From positions 186,001 through 250,000 of the forward strand of contig NZ_JADPKR010000002.1 of assembly GCF_023074055.1 (NCBI RefSeq): a stretch of 64,000 bases of DNA, given 5' to 3'. Positions 15,696 through 25,860 of this stretch are shown here, piece after piece (position 1 is the stretch's first letter; every line of letters starts with the position of its first letter). The translations under genes were made by a program, and so were the position numbers. The notes below the pieces were generated by a model. That model was not told the DNA's origin. It worked only from the letters and a program-made list of their open reading frames with translations, and made no database searches. This DNA is from Bradyrhizobium sp. 141. Lineage in GTDB: Bacteria > Pseudomonadota > Alphaproteobacteria > Rhizobiales > Xanthobacteraceae.

Positions 15696-17729
15696 ATGGG
15701 ACGGATTCGCGTTTTGGGGGCGTACGTTTTGGCGTTGAGAGGTCACAGACACCGGTGCTTGCGAACGGCTGCGGCGATTGCCACAGGCGTGCTGGCTCTT
15801 CCCGTCACAGGCACCGCGGCCGATCTGCCGCTGAAGGCGCCGGCGCTGAGAGCGGTCTATGACTGGACCGGGCTCTATATCGGCGCGCATGCCGGCTATG
15901 GCCACGGCTCGTCGCACTTCGCGCTGAACGACGGCACCGCAATTGGCGACAGCGGCGTCTTCAGCGGCATGATCGGCGGCGTGCAGGCCGGCTACAATTA
16001 CCGGCTCAACTCCGGCTGGCTGATCGGCGTCGAAGGCGATTTCTCGTTTCCCAACTACATCACCTCCAATTCGATCGTCTCCTTCCTGGCAACGCCCGCC
16101 AACACCGTCACGCAGCAATGGGACTACACCGCGAGCGTGCGCGGCCGCGTCGGCTACACCAGCGGTCCGTGGCTGGTCTACGCCACCGGCGGCTTTGCCT
16201 GGATGGGCGAGCGCTATTTCGACACGCCGGCCTCCGGCGCCGAAATCCCGAAGATCCTGAACACGCGGCCCGGCTGGATCGCGGGCGCCGGCGTCGAATA
16301 TGGCTTCGCGCCGCATTGGAGCGCACGGCTCGAATATCTCTACAGCCGCTTCGACGGCGCCAATGTCGCCTTCTCCACGGGCGCCCAATACACCTCCTCG
16401 TCGCTCGACTTCCAGCAGGTCAGGCTCGGCCTCAACCGCAAGGTCGATTGGCCGGGCATGCCGAGTTACAATCCGAAGAGCTCTTTGATCGACACGGAAT
16501 CCGATCGCTGGGAGATCCACGGCCAGAGCACCTATCTGCCACAAGGCTATCCGTCGTTCCCCGCGCTCTATACCGGACCGAACTCGCTCTCGCCGTCGCG
16601 GCAGGCCAAGGCGACCTGGAGCAACAGCCTGTTCCTGAACGCACGGCTCTGGGACGGCGGCGAGGTCTATTACAATCCCGAGCTGCTGCAGGGATTTGGA
16701 TTGAACGACACGGTCGGCGCGGCCGGCTTCCCGAACGGCGAAGCGCAGAAGTCGAACTTCCCCTATCCGCATTACAACACCTCGCGCCTGTTCGTGCGCC
16801 AGACGTTTGGATTTGGCGGCGAGCAGGAGGAGCTCGCGAGCGGCCAGCTGCAGCTGGGACAGAAGGTCGACGTGTCCCGCCTCACCGTGCAGGCCGGCAA
16901 GTTCGCGGTGGTCGACGTGTTCGACGGCAACGCCTACGCCAAGGACACCCGCAGGGATTTCATGAACTGGTCGATCTGGGCGCCGGGGGCCTTCGACTAT
17001 TCCGCCGACAAGGTCGGCCTCACCTACGGCGTCACCGCCGAGCTCAATCAGAAGCAATGGGCGCTGCGCGGCGGCTATTTCCTGATGGTCTCCGAGTCCA
17101 ACTCGAATCATTTCGACACCAGGGTCGGGGAGCGCGGCCAGTACGTGCTCGAGCTCGAGACGCGCTTCTCGCTGTTCGGCCAGCCCGGCAAGCTCAGGAC
17201 CATGGGCTGGCTCGACAGCGCCAATATGGGCAGCTTCCGCGAGACGCTGAACAATCCCGCGCTCAATCTCGACATCGCGCAGACCCGGCGCGGCCGCGTG
17301 AAGTATGGCTATGTGCTCAACCTCGAGCAGGCGATCACGGACGATGTCGGCCTGTTCGGCCGCTGGAGCTGGAACGACGGCCATTTCGAAACGCTGGCCT
17401 TCACCGACATTCATCGGAGTCTGTCCGCGGGATTGTCGATCAAGGGCACGAAATGGGGCCGGCCCGACGACGTGATCGGCATCGGCGGCGCGATCAACGC
17501 GATTTCACAGGACTACCGGGACTTCCTCGCCGCCGGCGGCCTCGGCGTGCTGGTCGGCGACGGTGCGCTCAACTACCGCAAGGAACGCATCCTCGAAACC
17601 TATTACGCCTATGCGCTGAACAAGAACCTCACGCTCACCGCCGACTACCAGCTGATCGTCAACCCCGCCTACAACGCCGACCGCGGACCGGTGTCGGTGT
17701 TCTCAGGACGGCTACACGGCGAGTTCTGA
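15696..17729 (+). CDS. Two-barrel outer-membrane porin (Omp25-like plus OprB-like)
   Basis: 677 residues. After a signal peptide (about 1-42, ending GTAADLPLKAP) residues about 50-250 match the Omp25/Omp31 small beta-barrel family: the DWTGLYIGAHAGYG opening, GVQAGYNYRLNSGWLIGVEGD, then repeated amphipathic strands. From about residue 270 on, a larger carbohydrate-porin (OprB-type) barrel follows, with LFVRQTFGFGGEQEEL and a C-terminal strand ending in Phe, as barrels require. The start is uncertain by a few codons. Likely role: outer-membrane diffusion of sugars or similar solutes. Confidence 0.82.
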   Translation: MGRIRVLGAYVLALRGHRHRCLRTAAAIATGVLALPVTGTAADLPLKAPALRAVYDWTGLYIGAHAGYGHGSSHFALNDGTAIGDSGVFSGMIGGVQAGYNYRLNSGWLIGVEGDFSFPNYITSNSIVSFLATPANTVTQQWDYTASVRGRVGYTSGPWLVYATGGFAWMGERYFDTPASGAEIPKILNTRPGWIAGAGVEYGFAPHWSARLEYLYSRFDGANVAFSTGAQYTSSSLDFQQVRLGLNRKVDWPGMPSYNPKSSLIDTESDRWEIHGQSTYLPQGYPSFPALYTGPNSLSPSRQAKATWSNSLFLNARLWDGGEVYYNPELLQGFGLNDTVGAAGFPNGEAQKSNFPYPHYNTSRLFVRQTFGFGGEQEELASGQLQLGQKVDVSRLTVQAGKFAVVDVFDGNAYAKDTRRDFMNWSIWAPGAFDYSADKVGLTYGVTAELNQKQWALRGGYFLMVSESNSNHFDTRVGERGQYVLELETRFSLFGQPGKLRTMGWLDSANMGSFRETLNNPALNLDIAQTRRGRVKYGYVLNLEQAITDDVGLFGRWSWNDGHFETLAFTDIHRSLSAGLSIKGTKWGRPDDVIGIGGAINAISQDYRDFLAAGGLGVLVGDGALNYRKERILETYYAYALNKNLTLTADYQLIVNPAYNADRGPVSVFSGRLHGEF

Positions 17730-17738
17730 GCGCGGGGC

Positions 17739-18470
17739 TCAGAACAAGAGCGCGCCCCCCGAGACGAACAGCAGCGCCAGCACGATCTTGCGGAACGCGG
17801 CCTCGTCGATCCGGCCGAACAGTTTCAGTCCCAGCCACGTTCCGGCAAACAGGAACGGCAGGCCGAGCGCGAACAGTTTCGCCGTGTCGAGTGTAAGCGA
17901 TCCATTGGCACCGAGCCAGAGCGCCGCCATAGCGAATACCACGACCGCGACCGGCTGGAACGTGGCACGCTGCGCGTCCTTGGGCAGGCCCCGTAGATTG
18001 CACCAGATGGTGACGACGATGCCGGCAAGGCCGGTCAGCCCGCCGAGCAGGCCGTTGACGAAACCGACCGTCATGTCAGCGGCCGCCGGCACGACGGCCG
18101 CGAGCTTGGGCTGCGGCCGGAAGAATGCGTACAGGCTATAGGCGATCAGAATAGCTCCAACCACGATGCGGACACTCTTCGGATCAGCCCAGGTTAGAAG
18201 CGATACCCCACTCGGCACGCCGATGACTGCACCGATGATGAAAGGCCACAGCCGGCGCCAGTCGAGCACAGCGCGCAGCTTCCAGACCGAGTAACCCTGC
18301 ACGAGAAGGCCGAAGCCGACGATCAGACTGGCGCTCTGAACAGGCGTCAGCACGTAAAGCCAAAGCGATGCCGCGACGAGGCCGAAGGCGAAGCCGGAGA
18401 GGCCGGCGATGAACGCGCCGGCGAAGGTGGCCAGCAGGAAAAGCGGAAGCTCGATTGCGATCCCGTCCAT
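17739..18470 (-). CDS. TauE/SafE-family sulfite exporter-like membrane protein
   Basis: 243 residues from ATG 18470, which has GGAG 6 bp upstream; an ATG at 18482 is also in frame. Seven to eight hydrophobic helices. The duplicated family pattern shows in FAGAFIAGLSGFAFGL (N half) and FVNGLLGGLTGLAGIV (C half). Members export sulfite, sulfoacetate or other small anions. It converges with the porin gene, separated by 9 bp. No sulfur gene is adjacent, so the substrate is unknown. Confidence 0.88.
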   Translation of the reverse strand: MDGIAIELPLFLLATFAGAFIAGLSGFAFGLVAASLWLYVLTPVQSASLIVGFGLLVQGYSVWKLRAVLDWRRLWPFIIGAVIGVPSGVSLLTWADPKSVRIVVGAILIAYSLYAFFRPQPKLAAVVPAAADMTVGFVNGLLGGLTGLAGIVVTIWCNLRGLPKDAQRATFQPVAVVVFAMAALWLGANGSLTLDTAKLFALGLPFLFAGTWLGLKLFGRIDEAAFRKIVLALLFVSGGALLF

Positions 18471-18586
18471 TGCTCGCTCCATAGATCAGCGAGCAGCGCT
18501 TGCGTGGGATCACCACTTCACGGGGAGGCTGCGACACCCCCGAGCTGAAAACCTAGGTGAAGCTGCCTCCCTGTACAATGAGCTTG

Positions 18587-20662
18587 TTACGCCGCCCGGA
18601 TCGCGTCGAGGAATTTTCCGACTTCGACCTTGAGACGGCTGCTCTCGCCGGACAGTGACCTGGCGGACGCGAGCACGTTGGAAGATGCCGATCCGGTCTG
18701 GCTGGCGCCGCGCTGCACGTCGACGATGCTGGCGGAGACCTGCTGGGTGCCGCGTGCCGCCTGCTGCACATTGCGGGAGATCTCCCGCGTCGCGGCGCCC
18801 TGCTCCTCGACCGCCGCCGCGATTGCGGAAGCGATCTCGGACATGCGGCTGATGGTGTCGCCGATCGCCTTGATGGCGCCGACGGATTCTTCCGTCGCGG
18901 TCTGGATCCCCGAGATCTGCTGGCTGATCTCGCCGGTGGCCTTGGCGGTCTGCTCGGCCAGCGCCTTGACCTCGGAGGCGACGACGGCGAAGCCCCGTCC
19001 GGCTTCGCCGGCGCGCGCCGCCTCGATGGTGGCGTTGAGCGCCAGAAGATTGGTCTGGCCCGCGATCTGGCTGATGAGCTCGACCACGTCCCCGATACGG
19101 CCGGCGGCCTTGGCGAGCTCGCCGACATGGTCGTTGGTCCGCCCTGCCTGCTGCACCGCTTCGCCGGCAATGCGCGCGGAGTCCTGCACCTGCCGGCTGA
19201 TCTCGTCGACCGACGAGGCCATCTCCTCGGCCGCCGCGGCGACGGTCTGCACGTTGGTGGAAGCCTGTTCGGAGGCGGCCGCGACGGTCGCGGTGACCTT
19301 TTCCGATTGATCGGCCGTACTCGTCAGCGTTCCCGCGGACACTTCGAGCTCGGACGACGCCGATGACACCGTGTTGATCACGTCGCCGATCATGGCTTCG
19401 AACTCGCGCGCGATCTGGTCCATGCGCTGGCTGCGCCGGAGCTTCGCGTCGGCCTCGATTGCCGCCGCCTCGTCGGCTTCCTTCTTGGCGAGCAGTGAAT
19501 CCTTGAAGTGCTGCAGCGAGCCCGCCACCTGGCCGATCTCGTCATTGCGCCCCGTCGCGGGGATGTCGACCTCGTGCTGTCCGGCGGCGAGCGTTGCGAT
19601 CACGTCCGCGATCCGGCCGAGCGGTGCCACCACGCGGCTGCGCAGCATCATGGTCACGCCAGCGAGCGTGCCGAGCAGCGCCAACACGACGGCGCCGGCG
19701 AGCGCGAGCATTGCCAGCGCGCCATCGCGCGCAGCCGAGGCGCGCTCGGCCGCTTCGGCCAGCGCGGCATCGCGCACGCCGTAGAACATCTGGATCGCGG
19801 GAACGATGACCTTCGCGAGGTTGTCGGCATCGGAGCTATACTTACCGTCACTCCGGGCTGCGGGGATTTCCTTGTCCACGGCAACCGCGGCATTTCCAAA
19901 ATAGGATTCCGTTGCCGCCTTCAGCGCGGTCGCTATGCGGGCCGGATTTCCGAGTTGGTCGATGCCGGCCTCGATACGCTCGCGGTCGGCTTCCACGCGA
20001 CCTTGCATGCGATCCATCAACGACAATTCGGCTGCCGTGAGCGGGCGGCGTGCGGACAGCGCCGGGGACAGCGTGGCAGCACGGCTGCCGGCGGCAACCC
20101 GCAGATCCTGCGCGGTCCGCGCCAGGCTCAACAGTGCCGCAAGCGAGGAATCCGCATTGATGACCTTCGCTTCGAGCCGGTTCATGACAGGTTCTATATT
20201 GGCGAGGACCTCGGCAACACCGGGCAGGAAGCCCTTGATCGCGGCGCTGTCGCGTGCCGCCAGAGCAAGGCCCATTGCACGATCGGCCGCCGCGGTGATC
20301 TCCTTCAGCCGCCGTGCGGCGCGATCGAGATTTTCACTGATTGCTGCGCCGTCATCCAGCACCACGATGGCGTGCTTTGCGGCCTCAAAGCCGGCTTCGG
20401 CAGCTTTCGCGGCCTTTGCGGCAGCTTCGAGCTGAGCCTGGGTCGCAGCGGCTTCCTGGAAGATCGGGCCGATGTAGGGAGCGCGAAGACTTGCGACGTG
20501 CTGGCTGGCCATCAGCGTCGCACCGAAAGCGTCGACGGTCTTGATCGCGTCGGAGCGGTTCGTGAAGATGCGCGTCTGGGGTACCAGCACCTCGGCGCCG
20601 AGGATGACCGCAAAGACCGTCACCGTCAGCATCGACAGCGCGAAAAGCTTCCCGATCCGCAT
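18587..20662 (-). CDS. Methyl-accepting chemotaxis protein
   Basis: 691 residues. TM1 about 7-27, a helical periplasmic sensor domain to about 320, TM2 about 322-345, a HAMP domain, then the long cytoplasmic coiled coil. The kinase-binding hairpin tip is canonical ([20 protein letters not shown], about 545-565). The C-terminus ends FLDAIRAA, a form common in Bradyrhizobium receptors; no CheR-docking pentapeptide is seen. The ligand cannot be inferred. GGGGGATCC precedes the ATG. Confidence 0.95.
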   Translation of the reverse strand: MRIGKLFALSMLTVTVFAVILGAEVLVPQTRIFTNRSDAIKTVDAFGATLMASQHVASLRAPYIGPIFQEAAATQAQLEAAAKAAKAAEAGFEAAKHAIVVLDDGAAISENLDRAARRLKEITAAADRAMGLALAARDSAAIKGFLPGVAEVLANIEPVMNRLEAKVINADSSLAALLSLARTAQDLRVAAGSRAATLSPALSARRPLTAAELSLMDRMQGRVEADRERIEAGIDQLGNPARIATALKAATESYFGNAAVAVDKEIPAARSDGKYSSDADNLAKVIVPAIQMFYGVRDAALAEAAERASAARDGALAMLALAGAVVLALLGTLAGVTMMLRSRVVAPLGRIADVIATLAAGQHEVDIPATGRNDEIGQVAGSLQHFKDSLLAKKEADEAAAIEADAKLRRSQRMDQIAREFEAMIGDVINTVSSASSELEVSAGTLTSTADQSEKVTATVAAASEQASTNVQTVAAAAEEMASSVDEISRQVQDSARIAGEAVQQAGRTNDHVGELAKAAGRIGDVVELISQIAGQTNLLALNATIEAARAGEAGRGFAVVASEVKALAEQTAKATGEISQQISGIQTATEESVGAIKAIGDTISRMSEIASAIAAAVEEQGAATREISRNVQQAARGTQQVSASIVDVQRGASQTGSASSNVLASARSLSGESSRLKVEVGKFLDAIRAA

Positions 20663-20904
20663 CTTGGATCCCCCGAATTCATTTCTGCAATGTCGAAAAC
20701 CTAACCGCCGGCCACTAAGAGCCCGTTAAACATGGAGTCCCGTAGTTCCACGGACGCACGCGCGAGCTCGTCGGACTACCCCATTCGACCCGCGCAGTTC
20801 CCGCGGGCGCCAATTGCGGCAGAATTGACGGCATTTCCTCGCCGAATACCTATATCAAGGCAGGTGCCGTCCATCCGGCCACACTCCCTTACCTCGGAAC
20901 GTCA

Positions 20905-22200
20905 ATGCTCTCGGTCGAACTCGCCATCGTCGTCGTCCTGATCGTCATCAATGGCCTCTTGTCCATGTCCGAGCTGGCCGTGGTCTCGTCCCGTCCGGCC
21001 CGGCTGTCGCTGCTCGCCGCCAAGGGCGTGCGCGGAGCCGAGCGGGCGCTGATTCTCGCGGCCGATCCCGGCAAATTCCTCTCGACGGTGCAGATCGGCA
21101 TCACGCTGGTCGGGGTGCTCTCCGGCGCATTCTCGGGCGCGACGCTCGGACAGCGGCTGACGCAGTGGCTGCTTGAGCTCGGGCTGTCCCCCGGCATTGC
21201 CGACATCGTCGGCGTCGGCCTTGTCGTCACGCTCATCACCTACGCCACCCTGATCGTCGGCGAGCTGGTGCCTAAACAAGTGGCGTTGCGCGATCCCGAG
21301 AGCATTGCGGTGAGAGTTGCGCCGGCCATGCACGTGCTTGCGAAGGTCTCGCTGCCACTGGTCTTCCTGCTCGATCTCTCCGGCAGACTGATCCTCACGC
21401 TGCTCGGCCGCGGCGGCAAGTCCGAGGAGAAGGTCTCGGAGGACGAGATCCATCACCTCGTCAGCGAGGCCGAGAGCGCAGGCGTGCTCGAGCCCGGCGA
21501 AAAGGAGATGATCGCCGGCGTGATGCGGCTCGGCGACCGGCCGGTGGGCGCGGTCATGACGCCGCGCACGGAGGTCGACGAGATCGACCTGAACGACGAT
21601 TTGGCCGTCATCCAGGAGATCATCGCCAAGAGCCCGCACTCGCGGTTTCCCGTCTCCGATGGCGACCGCGACAAGCCAATCGGCGTGGTCCAGGCCAAGG
21701 ACCTGCTGGTCGCCTATATGAACGAACGCACGCCGGACCTGCGCGCGCTGGTGCGCGAGGCGCCCGGCATCCCGGCGTCGGCAGACGCGCGCGACGTGCT
21801 GACCATCCTGAAAACTGCTCCGGTTCACATCGGCTTCGTCTACGACGAATACGGTGGCTTCGAAGGTATGGTGACGGCCGCCGACATCCTCGAGTCGATC
21901 GTCGGCGCCTTCCATTCGGAAGCGGGACCGCCGGAGCCGGCCTATGTCAGGCGCGCAGACGATTCGCTGCTGATCTCCGGCTGGATGCCGGTCGACGAAT
22001 TCGGCGAGTTGCTCGGCGTCGAATTGCCGCCGCACCGCTACAACACGGTGGCGGGCCTGGTGCTGCAACAGTTCAGCGCGCTGCCTGACACTGGCGACGC
22101 CTTCGACTTCGGCGGCTGGCATATCGAGGTGATCGATCTCGATGGCCGAAGGATCGACAAGATCTTGGCGAGCCGGTTGAACGAGGTCGAGACGGGGTAA
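20905..22200 (+). CDS. HlyC/CorC (CNNM-type) transporter
   Basis: 431 residues: an N-terminal DUF21 membrane domain with about four helices (1-190), a pair of CBS domains (about 215-335, with AVMTPRTEVDEID and YDEYGGFEGMVTAADILE), and a C-terminal CorC_HlyC domain (about 345-425). The family is implicated in Mg2+ or Co2+ transport. It stands alone; 242 bp upstream are non-coding. Confidence 0.93.
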   Translation: MLSVELAIVVVLIVINGLLSMSELAVVSSRPARLSLLAAKGVRGAERALILAADPGKFLSTVQIGITLVGVLSGAFSGATLGQRLTQWLLELGLSPGIADIVGVGLVVTLITYATLIVGELVPKQVALRDPESIAVRVAPAMHVLAKVSLPLVFLLDLSGRLILTLLGRGGKSEEKVSEDEIHHLVSEAESAGVLEPGEKEMIAGVMRLGDRPVGAVMTPRTEVDEIDLNDDLAVIQEIIAKSPHSRFPVSDGDRDKPIGVVQAKDLLVAYMNERTPDLRALVREAPGIPASADARDVLTILKTAPVHIGFVYDEYGGFEGMVTAADILESIVGAFHSEAGPPEPAYVRRADDSLLISGWMPVDEFGELLGVELPPHRYNTVAGLVLQQFSALPDTGDAFDFGGWHIEVIDLDGRRIDKILASRLNEVETG

Positions 22201-22235
22201 ATCGAGCGGCGGGGCGAACCCCAATCTGAGCTGTC

Positions 22236-22279
22236 CGTCCCGGACAAGCGCACCCTAAGCGCGCGCCGATCCGGGACGA
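22236..22279. repeat. Palindromic intergenic repeat
   Basis: Inverted arms CGTCCCGGA and TCCGGGACG around a GC-rich centre, between convergent genes. The same arms occur at 24530-24683. Confidence 0.65.
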
Positions 22280-22315
22280 CGGCGGAGAATGCAGCGTCAG
22301 GCCGAAACCCACCCC

Positions 22316-22561
22316 TCACCCGAACTTCACCCCGATCCGCTTCTCCTTGCGCCAGACCACTGTGCAGGACAGATGCGTTCCGTCGGCCTGGAGCAGCAAG
22401 GTGAAATGGTCGGGGATGCCGACCGGGCTGGTGACGTCGAGCGCGGCACCGGTGTCGGACAGGTTGCGGACGGTGCAGTCGATCGCGCCGCCGCCGAACT
22501 CAATCGTTCCGGCTTTCAGCACGCGATGCCTTGCCTTGTCGCGCCGGTCGTCCATGGGCAC
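22316..22561 (-). CDS. PilZ-domain protein
   Basis: 81 residues, essentially a lone PilZ domain. The c-di-GMP motif is visible as DDRRDKARHR (RxxxR-like) near the N-terminus, followed by VRNLSDTGAALDV corresponding to the D/NxSxxG element. Single-domain PilZ proteins act as c-di-GMP adaptors in motility or polysaccharide control. No neighbour suggests its partner. Confidence 0.85.
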   Translation of the reverse strand: MPMDDRRDKARHRVLKAGTIEFGGGAIDCTVRNLSDTGAALDVTSPVGIPDHFTLLLQADGTHLSCTVVWRKEKRIGVKFG

Positions 22562-22645
22562 AATCTACACCCAAAGTTGAAGCAAGCGTTAAAAGCAGCC
22601 CCGCTCGCGGTGAATTTTACCCGTCGGGGCCAGCCGTCGCGAAGC

Positions 22646-24271
22646 TCACAGCGCCGGTTGGAACGTGTCGGCCTGCGCCATCCGCCAGGCGTCGCGAAAG
22701 CGCGGGTCTTCCGTGCCTTCAAGCAGCTCGCCCGGACGCAGCACCGGATAGAGCTGCGCGAAGGATTGCACCTGGGTCGTCGAGGTCCGTTGGCTGAAAT
22801 GGATCGGGCGCAGCTGCTGCGGATGTTCGAGGCCGGCGGCGGCAATCAGCTCGGTCAGCGAATGCAGCGTCGCGTGGTGATAATTGTGCACGCGGTCGAT
22901 CTTGAGCGGAACGTAGAGCGCACGCGCACGCGTCGGGTCCTGGGTCGCGACGCCGGTCGGGCAACGATCGGTGTGGCAGCTCAGCGACTGGATGCAGCCG
23001 AGCGAGAACATGAAGCCGCGCGCCGAGTTGCAATAGTCAGCGCCGATCGCCATCGCCCGGGCCATGTCGAAGGCGGTGGCGATCTTGCCGGAGGCACCGA
23101 TCTTGATGCGGTCGCGCGCATTGATGCCGATCAGCGCGTTGTGGACGAAATTGACGCCCTCGCGCATCGGCATGCCCAGATGGTCCATGAACTCCAGCGG
23201 CGCCGCGCCGGTGCCGCCCTCATTGCCGTCGACGACGATGAAATCAGGATAGATGCCGGTCTGAAGCATCGCCTTGCAGATCGCCAGGAATTCCCAGGGA
23301 TGGCCGATGCACAGCTTGAAGCCGGTCGGCTTGCCGCCGGAGAGGCGGCGCATCTCGGCGATGAACTGCATCATGCCAACAGGCGTGGAGAAGACGCGAT
23401 GCGAGGCCGGCGAGATGCAGTCCTCGCCCATCGCGACGCCGCGGATCTTGGAGATCTCCTCCGAGACTTTCGCGGCCGGCAACACGCCGCCATGGCCGGG
23501 CTTGGCACCCTGGCTGACCTTGAGCTCGACCATCTTGATCTGGTCGTCGCCGGCAACGCGCGCGAACGCTTCGGGATCGAAGGTGCCGTCGAGATGGCGG
23601 CAGCCGAAATAGCCGGAGCCGATCTCCCAGATGATGTCGCCGCCCATCTCGCGATGATAGGGGCTGACGCCGCCCTCGCCGGTGTCATGCGCGAAGCCGC
23701 CCTTCTTTGCGCCGGCATTGAGTGCCCGCACGGCGTTGGGGCTGAGCGCGCCAAAGCTCATCGCGGAGATGTTGAACACCGAGGCCGAATAAGGCTTCTT
23801 GCAGTCGGGGCCGCCGATGCCGATGCGGAACTTCTCCGCCGCATGCGTCTTCGGCGAGACCGAGTGATGCATCCACTCATAGCCCTCGCGGTAGACGTCT
23901 TCCTGGGTGCCGAACGGACGCTTGTCGAGCTCCATCTTGGCGCGCTGATAGACCACCGCGCGGGTGTCGCGCGAGAACGGCATGCCGTCCTTCTCGCTCT
24001 CGAAGAAATATTGCCGCATCTCGGGGCGGATCTCTTCGAGCAGGAAGCGGATATGCGCGGAAATCGGATAGTTGCGCAGCACCGCGTGGCTCTTCTGCAG
24101 GAGATCGCGGACGCCGAGCAGCGTCAGCGCGCCGAAAATCAGGATCGGGACCAGCAGGATGTCGAAGATCTTGCGGTCGGCGATGCCGATGCCGATCAAC
24201 AGCGCGGTGACGACCGCGCAGATCGTCAACACGATGAAGCGCGGCGAGAATGGCAGCAGCAGGGTTTCCAT
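22646..24271 (-). CDS. FMN-binding glutamate-synthase-like membrane protein
   Basis: 541 residues from the ATG at 24271 (GAGGGGATC upstream); the frame is open to 24403 and an earlier start cannot be excluded. Two N-terminal transmembrane helices (about 8-45) precede the glutamate-synthase FMN/Fe-S domain. The active-site and cofactor regions are conserved: GGTGAAPLEFMDHLG, KIGASGKIATAFDMARA, and a three-cysteine Fe-S motif (CIQSLSCHTDRCPTG). Amidotransferase and NADPH domains are absent. The physiological reaction of these stand-alone membrane versions is not established. Confidence 0.9.
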   Translation of the reverse strand: METLLLPFSPRFIVLTICAVVTALLIGIGIADRKIFDILLVPILIFGALTLLGVRDLLQKSHAVLRNYPISAHIRFLLEEIRPEMRQYFFESEKDGMPFSRDTRAVVYQRAKMELDKRPFGTQEDVYREGYEWMHHSVSPKTHAAEKFRIGIGGPDCKKPYSASVFNISAMSFGALSPNAVRALNAGAKKGGFAHDTGEGGVSPYHREMGGDIIWEIGSGYFGCRHLDGTFDPEAFARVAGDDQIKMVELKVSQGAKPGHGGVLPAAKVSEEISKIRGVAMGEDCISPASHRVFSTPVGMMQFIAEMRRLSGGKPTGFKLCIGHPWEFLAICKAMLQTGIYPDFIVVDGNEGGTGAAPLEFMDHLGMPMREGVNFVHNALIGINARDRIKIGASGKIATAFDMARAMAIGADYCNSARGFMFSLGCIQSLSCHTDRCPTGVATQDPTRARALYVPLKIDRVHNYHHATLHSLTELIAAAGLEHPQQLRPIHFSQRTSTTQVQSFAQLYPVLRPGELLEGTEDPRFRDAWRMAQADTFQPAL

Positions 24272-24722
24272 GATCCCCTCTTCCGCCAGCGGCAGGCGCT
24301 TGGGGGATGAGTGTTGGGAGGATTCCTGCGTCTTGTTGTCGTCGGCCACGATTCCCGATCCTCTCGCCAGCATGAGGCCGTACGATACGCCTTCGCCTGT
24401 CATACGGATATGACGCGGCCCTTGTTTCAGGCTAGCGAATTTGGCCGAGGCAAATCAATCAGCCCGATGGGCGGGGTGCGGTGCAGCAAAGGGGCGGGGC
24501 GGGAGCCTGCAGTTGCCGCAAAACGAGCTGTCGTCCCGGGCAAGCGTCAACGCAGACCCGGGACCCACAAACAAAGGATTTTGGGGCTGGGAGGCTGTCA
24601 CTCCAAGTCATCGCATAACCACGGCCTGTGGCTATGGGCCCGGATCGGCGCTCCGCTTCGCTGCGCTTGTCCGGGACGACGAGTTGAGTGTGGCGCGCGA
24701 TCACGCCATTCTTCAACCGAGC
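24272..24722. other. Intergenic region with repeats
   Basis: About 450 bp (320 bp if the longer glutamate-synthase start is used). It holds palindromic repeat material at 24530-24683 and no gene I can support. Confidence 0.5.
24530..24683. repeat. Composite palindromic intergenic repeat
   Basis: Outer arms CGTCCCGGG and CCGGGACGA with an inner CGCTCCGCTTCGCTGCGC segment and a CACGGCCTGTGGC palindrome. Related arms are at 22236-22279. Typical of dispersed non-coding repeats in this kind of genome. Confidence 0.65.
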
Positions 24723-25496
24723 CTACCGCTCGACGAAGGCCTTCTCGATCACGAAATGACCGGGCTTGTTGCCGCTTCCCTCGATGAAGTCGCGGCCTTC
24801 GAACATCACCTTCAGCTCTTCCAGCATCGCCGGGCTGCCGCACATCATGACGCGATCGGTCGCGATGTCGAGCGGGCCTTGGCCGATGTCGTTGAAGATC
24901 TGCTCGGAGTTGATGAGGTCGGTGATGCGGCCGCGATTCTTGAACGGCTCGCGGGTCACGGTCGGGTAGTAAATCAGCTTGTCCGCGAGCAGCTCGCCGA
25001 ACAGCTCGTCCTCGTGCAAGGAAGCCACGAGCTTCTCGCCATAGGCGAGCTCGGAGACCTGGCGGCAGCCGTGCACCAGCACGATGGATTCGAACTGGTC
25101 GTAGACTTCGGGATCCTTGATCAGGCTCGCGAAGGGCGCGAGGCCCGTCCCGGTCGAGAGCAGCATCAGCCGCTTGCCGGGCAGGAGATTGTCGGTGATC
25201 AGCGTGCCGGTCGCCTTGCGGCCGACCAGGATGGTGTCGCCTTCCTTGATCTTCTGCAGGCGCGAGGTCAGCGGGCCGTCCTGCACCTTGATCGAGAAGA
25301 ACTCGAGCTCTTCCTCGTGGTTGGCGCTTGCCATGCTGTAGGCGCGCAGCAGCGGACGGCCGTCGATCTCGAGGCCGATCATGGCGAACTGGCCGTTCTG
25401 GAAGCGGAAGCCGGTATCGCGCGTGGCGCGGAAGCTGAACAGCGTGTCGGTCCAGTGCTGAACGGAAAGAACCTTCTCTCGGTAAAACGCGCTCAT
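24723..25496 (-). CDS. fpr: Ferredoxin/flavodoxin-NADP+ reductase
   Basis: 257 residues from the ATG at 25496, the usual Fpr length; the frame runs further to 25625 but without family sequence. FAD motif LRAYSMAS, NADP-binding GTGLAPFASLI and MMCGSPAMLEEL, and a C-terminus ending FVER as in bacterial class I/subclass II enzymes. Transfers electrons between NADPH and ferredoxin or flavodoxin, often linked to oxidative stress, nitrogen fixation or haem degradation. A candidate FNR/FixK-type palindrome lies 147 bp upstream. Confidence 0.93.
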   Translation of the reverse strand: MSAFYREKVLSVQHWTDTLFSFRATRDTGFRFQNGQFAMIGLEIDGRPLLRAYSMASANHEEELEFFSIKVQDGPLTSRLQKIKEGDTILVGRKATGTLITDNLLPGKRLMLLSTGTGLAPFASLIKDPEVYDQFESIVLVHGCRQVSELAYGEKLVASLHEDELFGELLADKLIYYPTVTREPFKNRGRITDLINSEQIFNDIGQGPLDIATDRVMMCGSPAMLEELKVMFEGRDFIEGSGNKPGHFVIEKAFVER

Positions 25497-25860
25497 GATT
25501 TTCGATATTCCGAATAATTGCGGTTTTAGGGCAAAAGCGTTGCCCGGCCCTGAAACGGGGCGGACACCATTGCCATGGCGGAGGATTTCGCGTGTGTGAT
25601 CTACGCCATTGAGGCCAATAATCAACCTCGTTTCGGATGCAATTGACGCTGATCAAACGGCATTTGCGGCGGAATTGGCCGCATTATTAATGAATCTGCT
25701 GCCTGGCATGCGGAGAGGGCAATTTCTTTTCCCGCCAAGGCTCGATTGCAGCACTTAATTTCCGTCGCGCTCGCGAGAATTTCATTAAGAATAGCTCTGA
25801 TTTTCCGCGCGATTGGCGCCGTTGCCCGCGTTTTTGCGGCTTTCGGCGACAGGAACAGAC
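25497..25860. other. Divergent intergenic region, fpr / ATP-grasp gene
   Basis: 364 bp without a supportable gene. Noticeably more AT-rich than its flanks. Contains the candidate FNR/FixK box at 25643-25656; otherwise nothing assigned. Confidence 0.5.
25643..25656. promoter_or_regulatory. Candidate FNR/FixK-type box
   Basis: TTGACGCTGATCAA fits the pattern TTGA-N6-TCAA used by CRP/FNR-family regulators such as FixK in rhizobia. It lies 147 bp before the fpr ATG and 204 bp before the ATP-grasp ATG. Sequence match only. Confidence 0.35.

Noticed and set aside
15543..17414. 623-codon open frame on the minus strand
   Set aside because: It is a shadow of the porin gene: high-GC third positions keep the antisense frame open. 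Its composition (Glu/Arg/Ala/His-rich) has no protein-family character.
22289..24310. 673-codon open frame on the plus strand
   Set aside because: Antisense shadow of the glutamate-synthase-like gene, whose motifs on the minus strand are clear.
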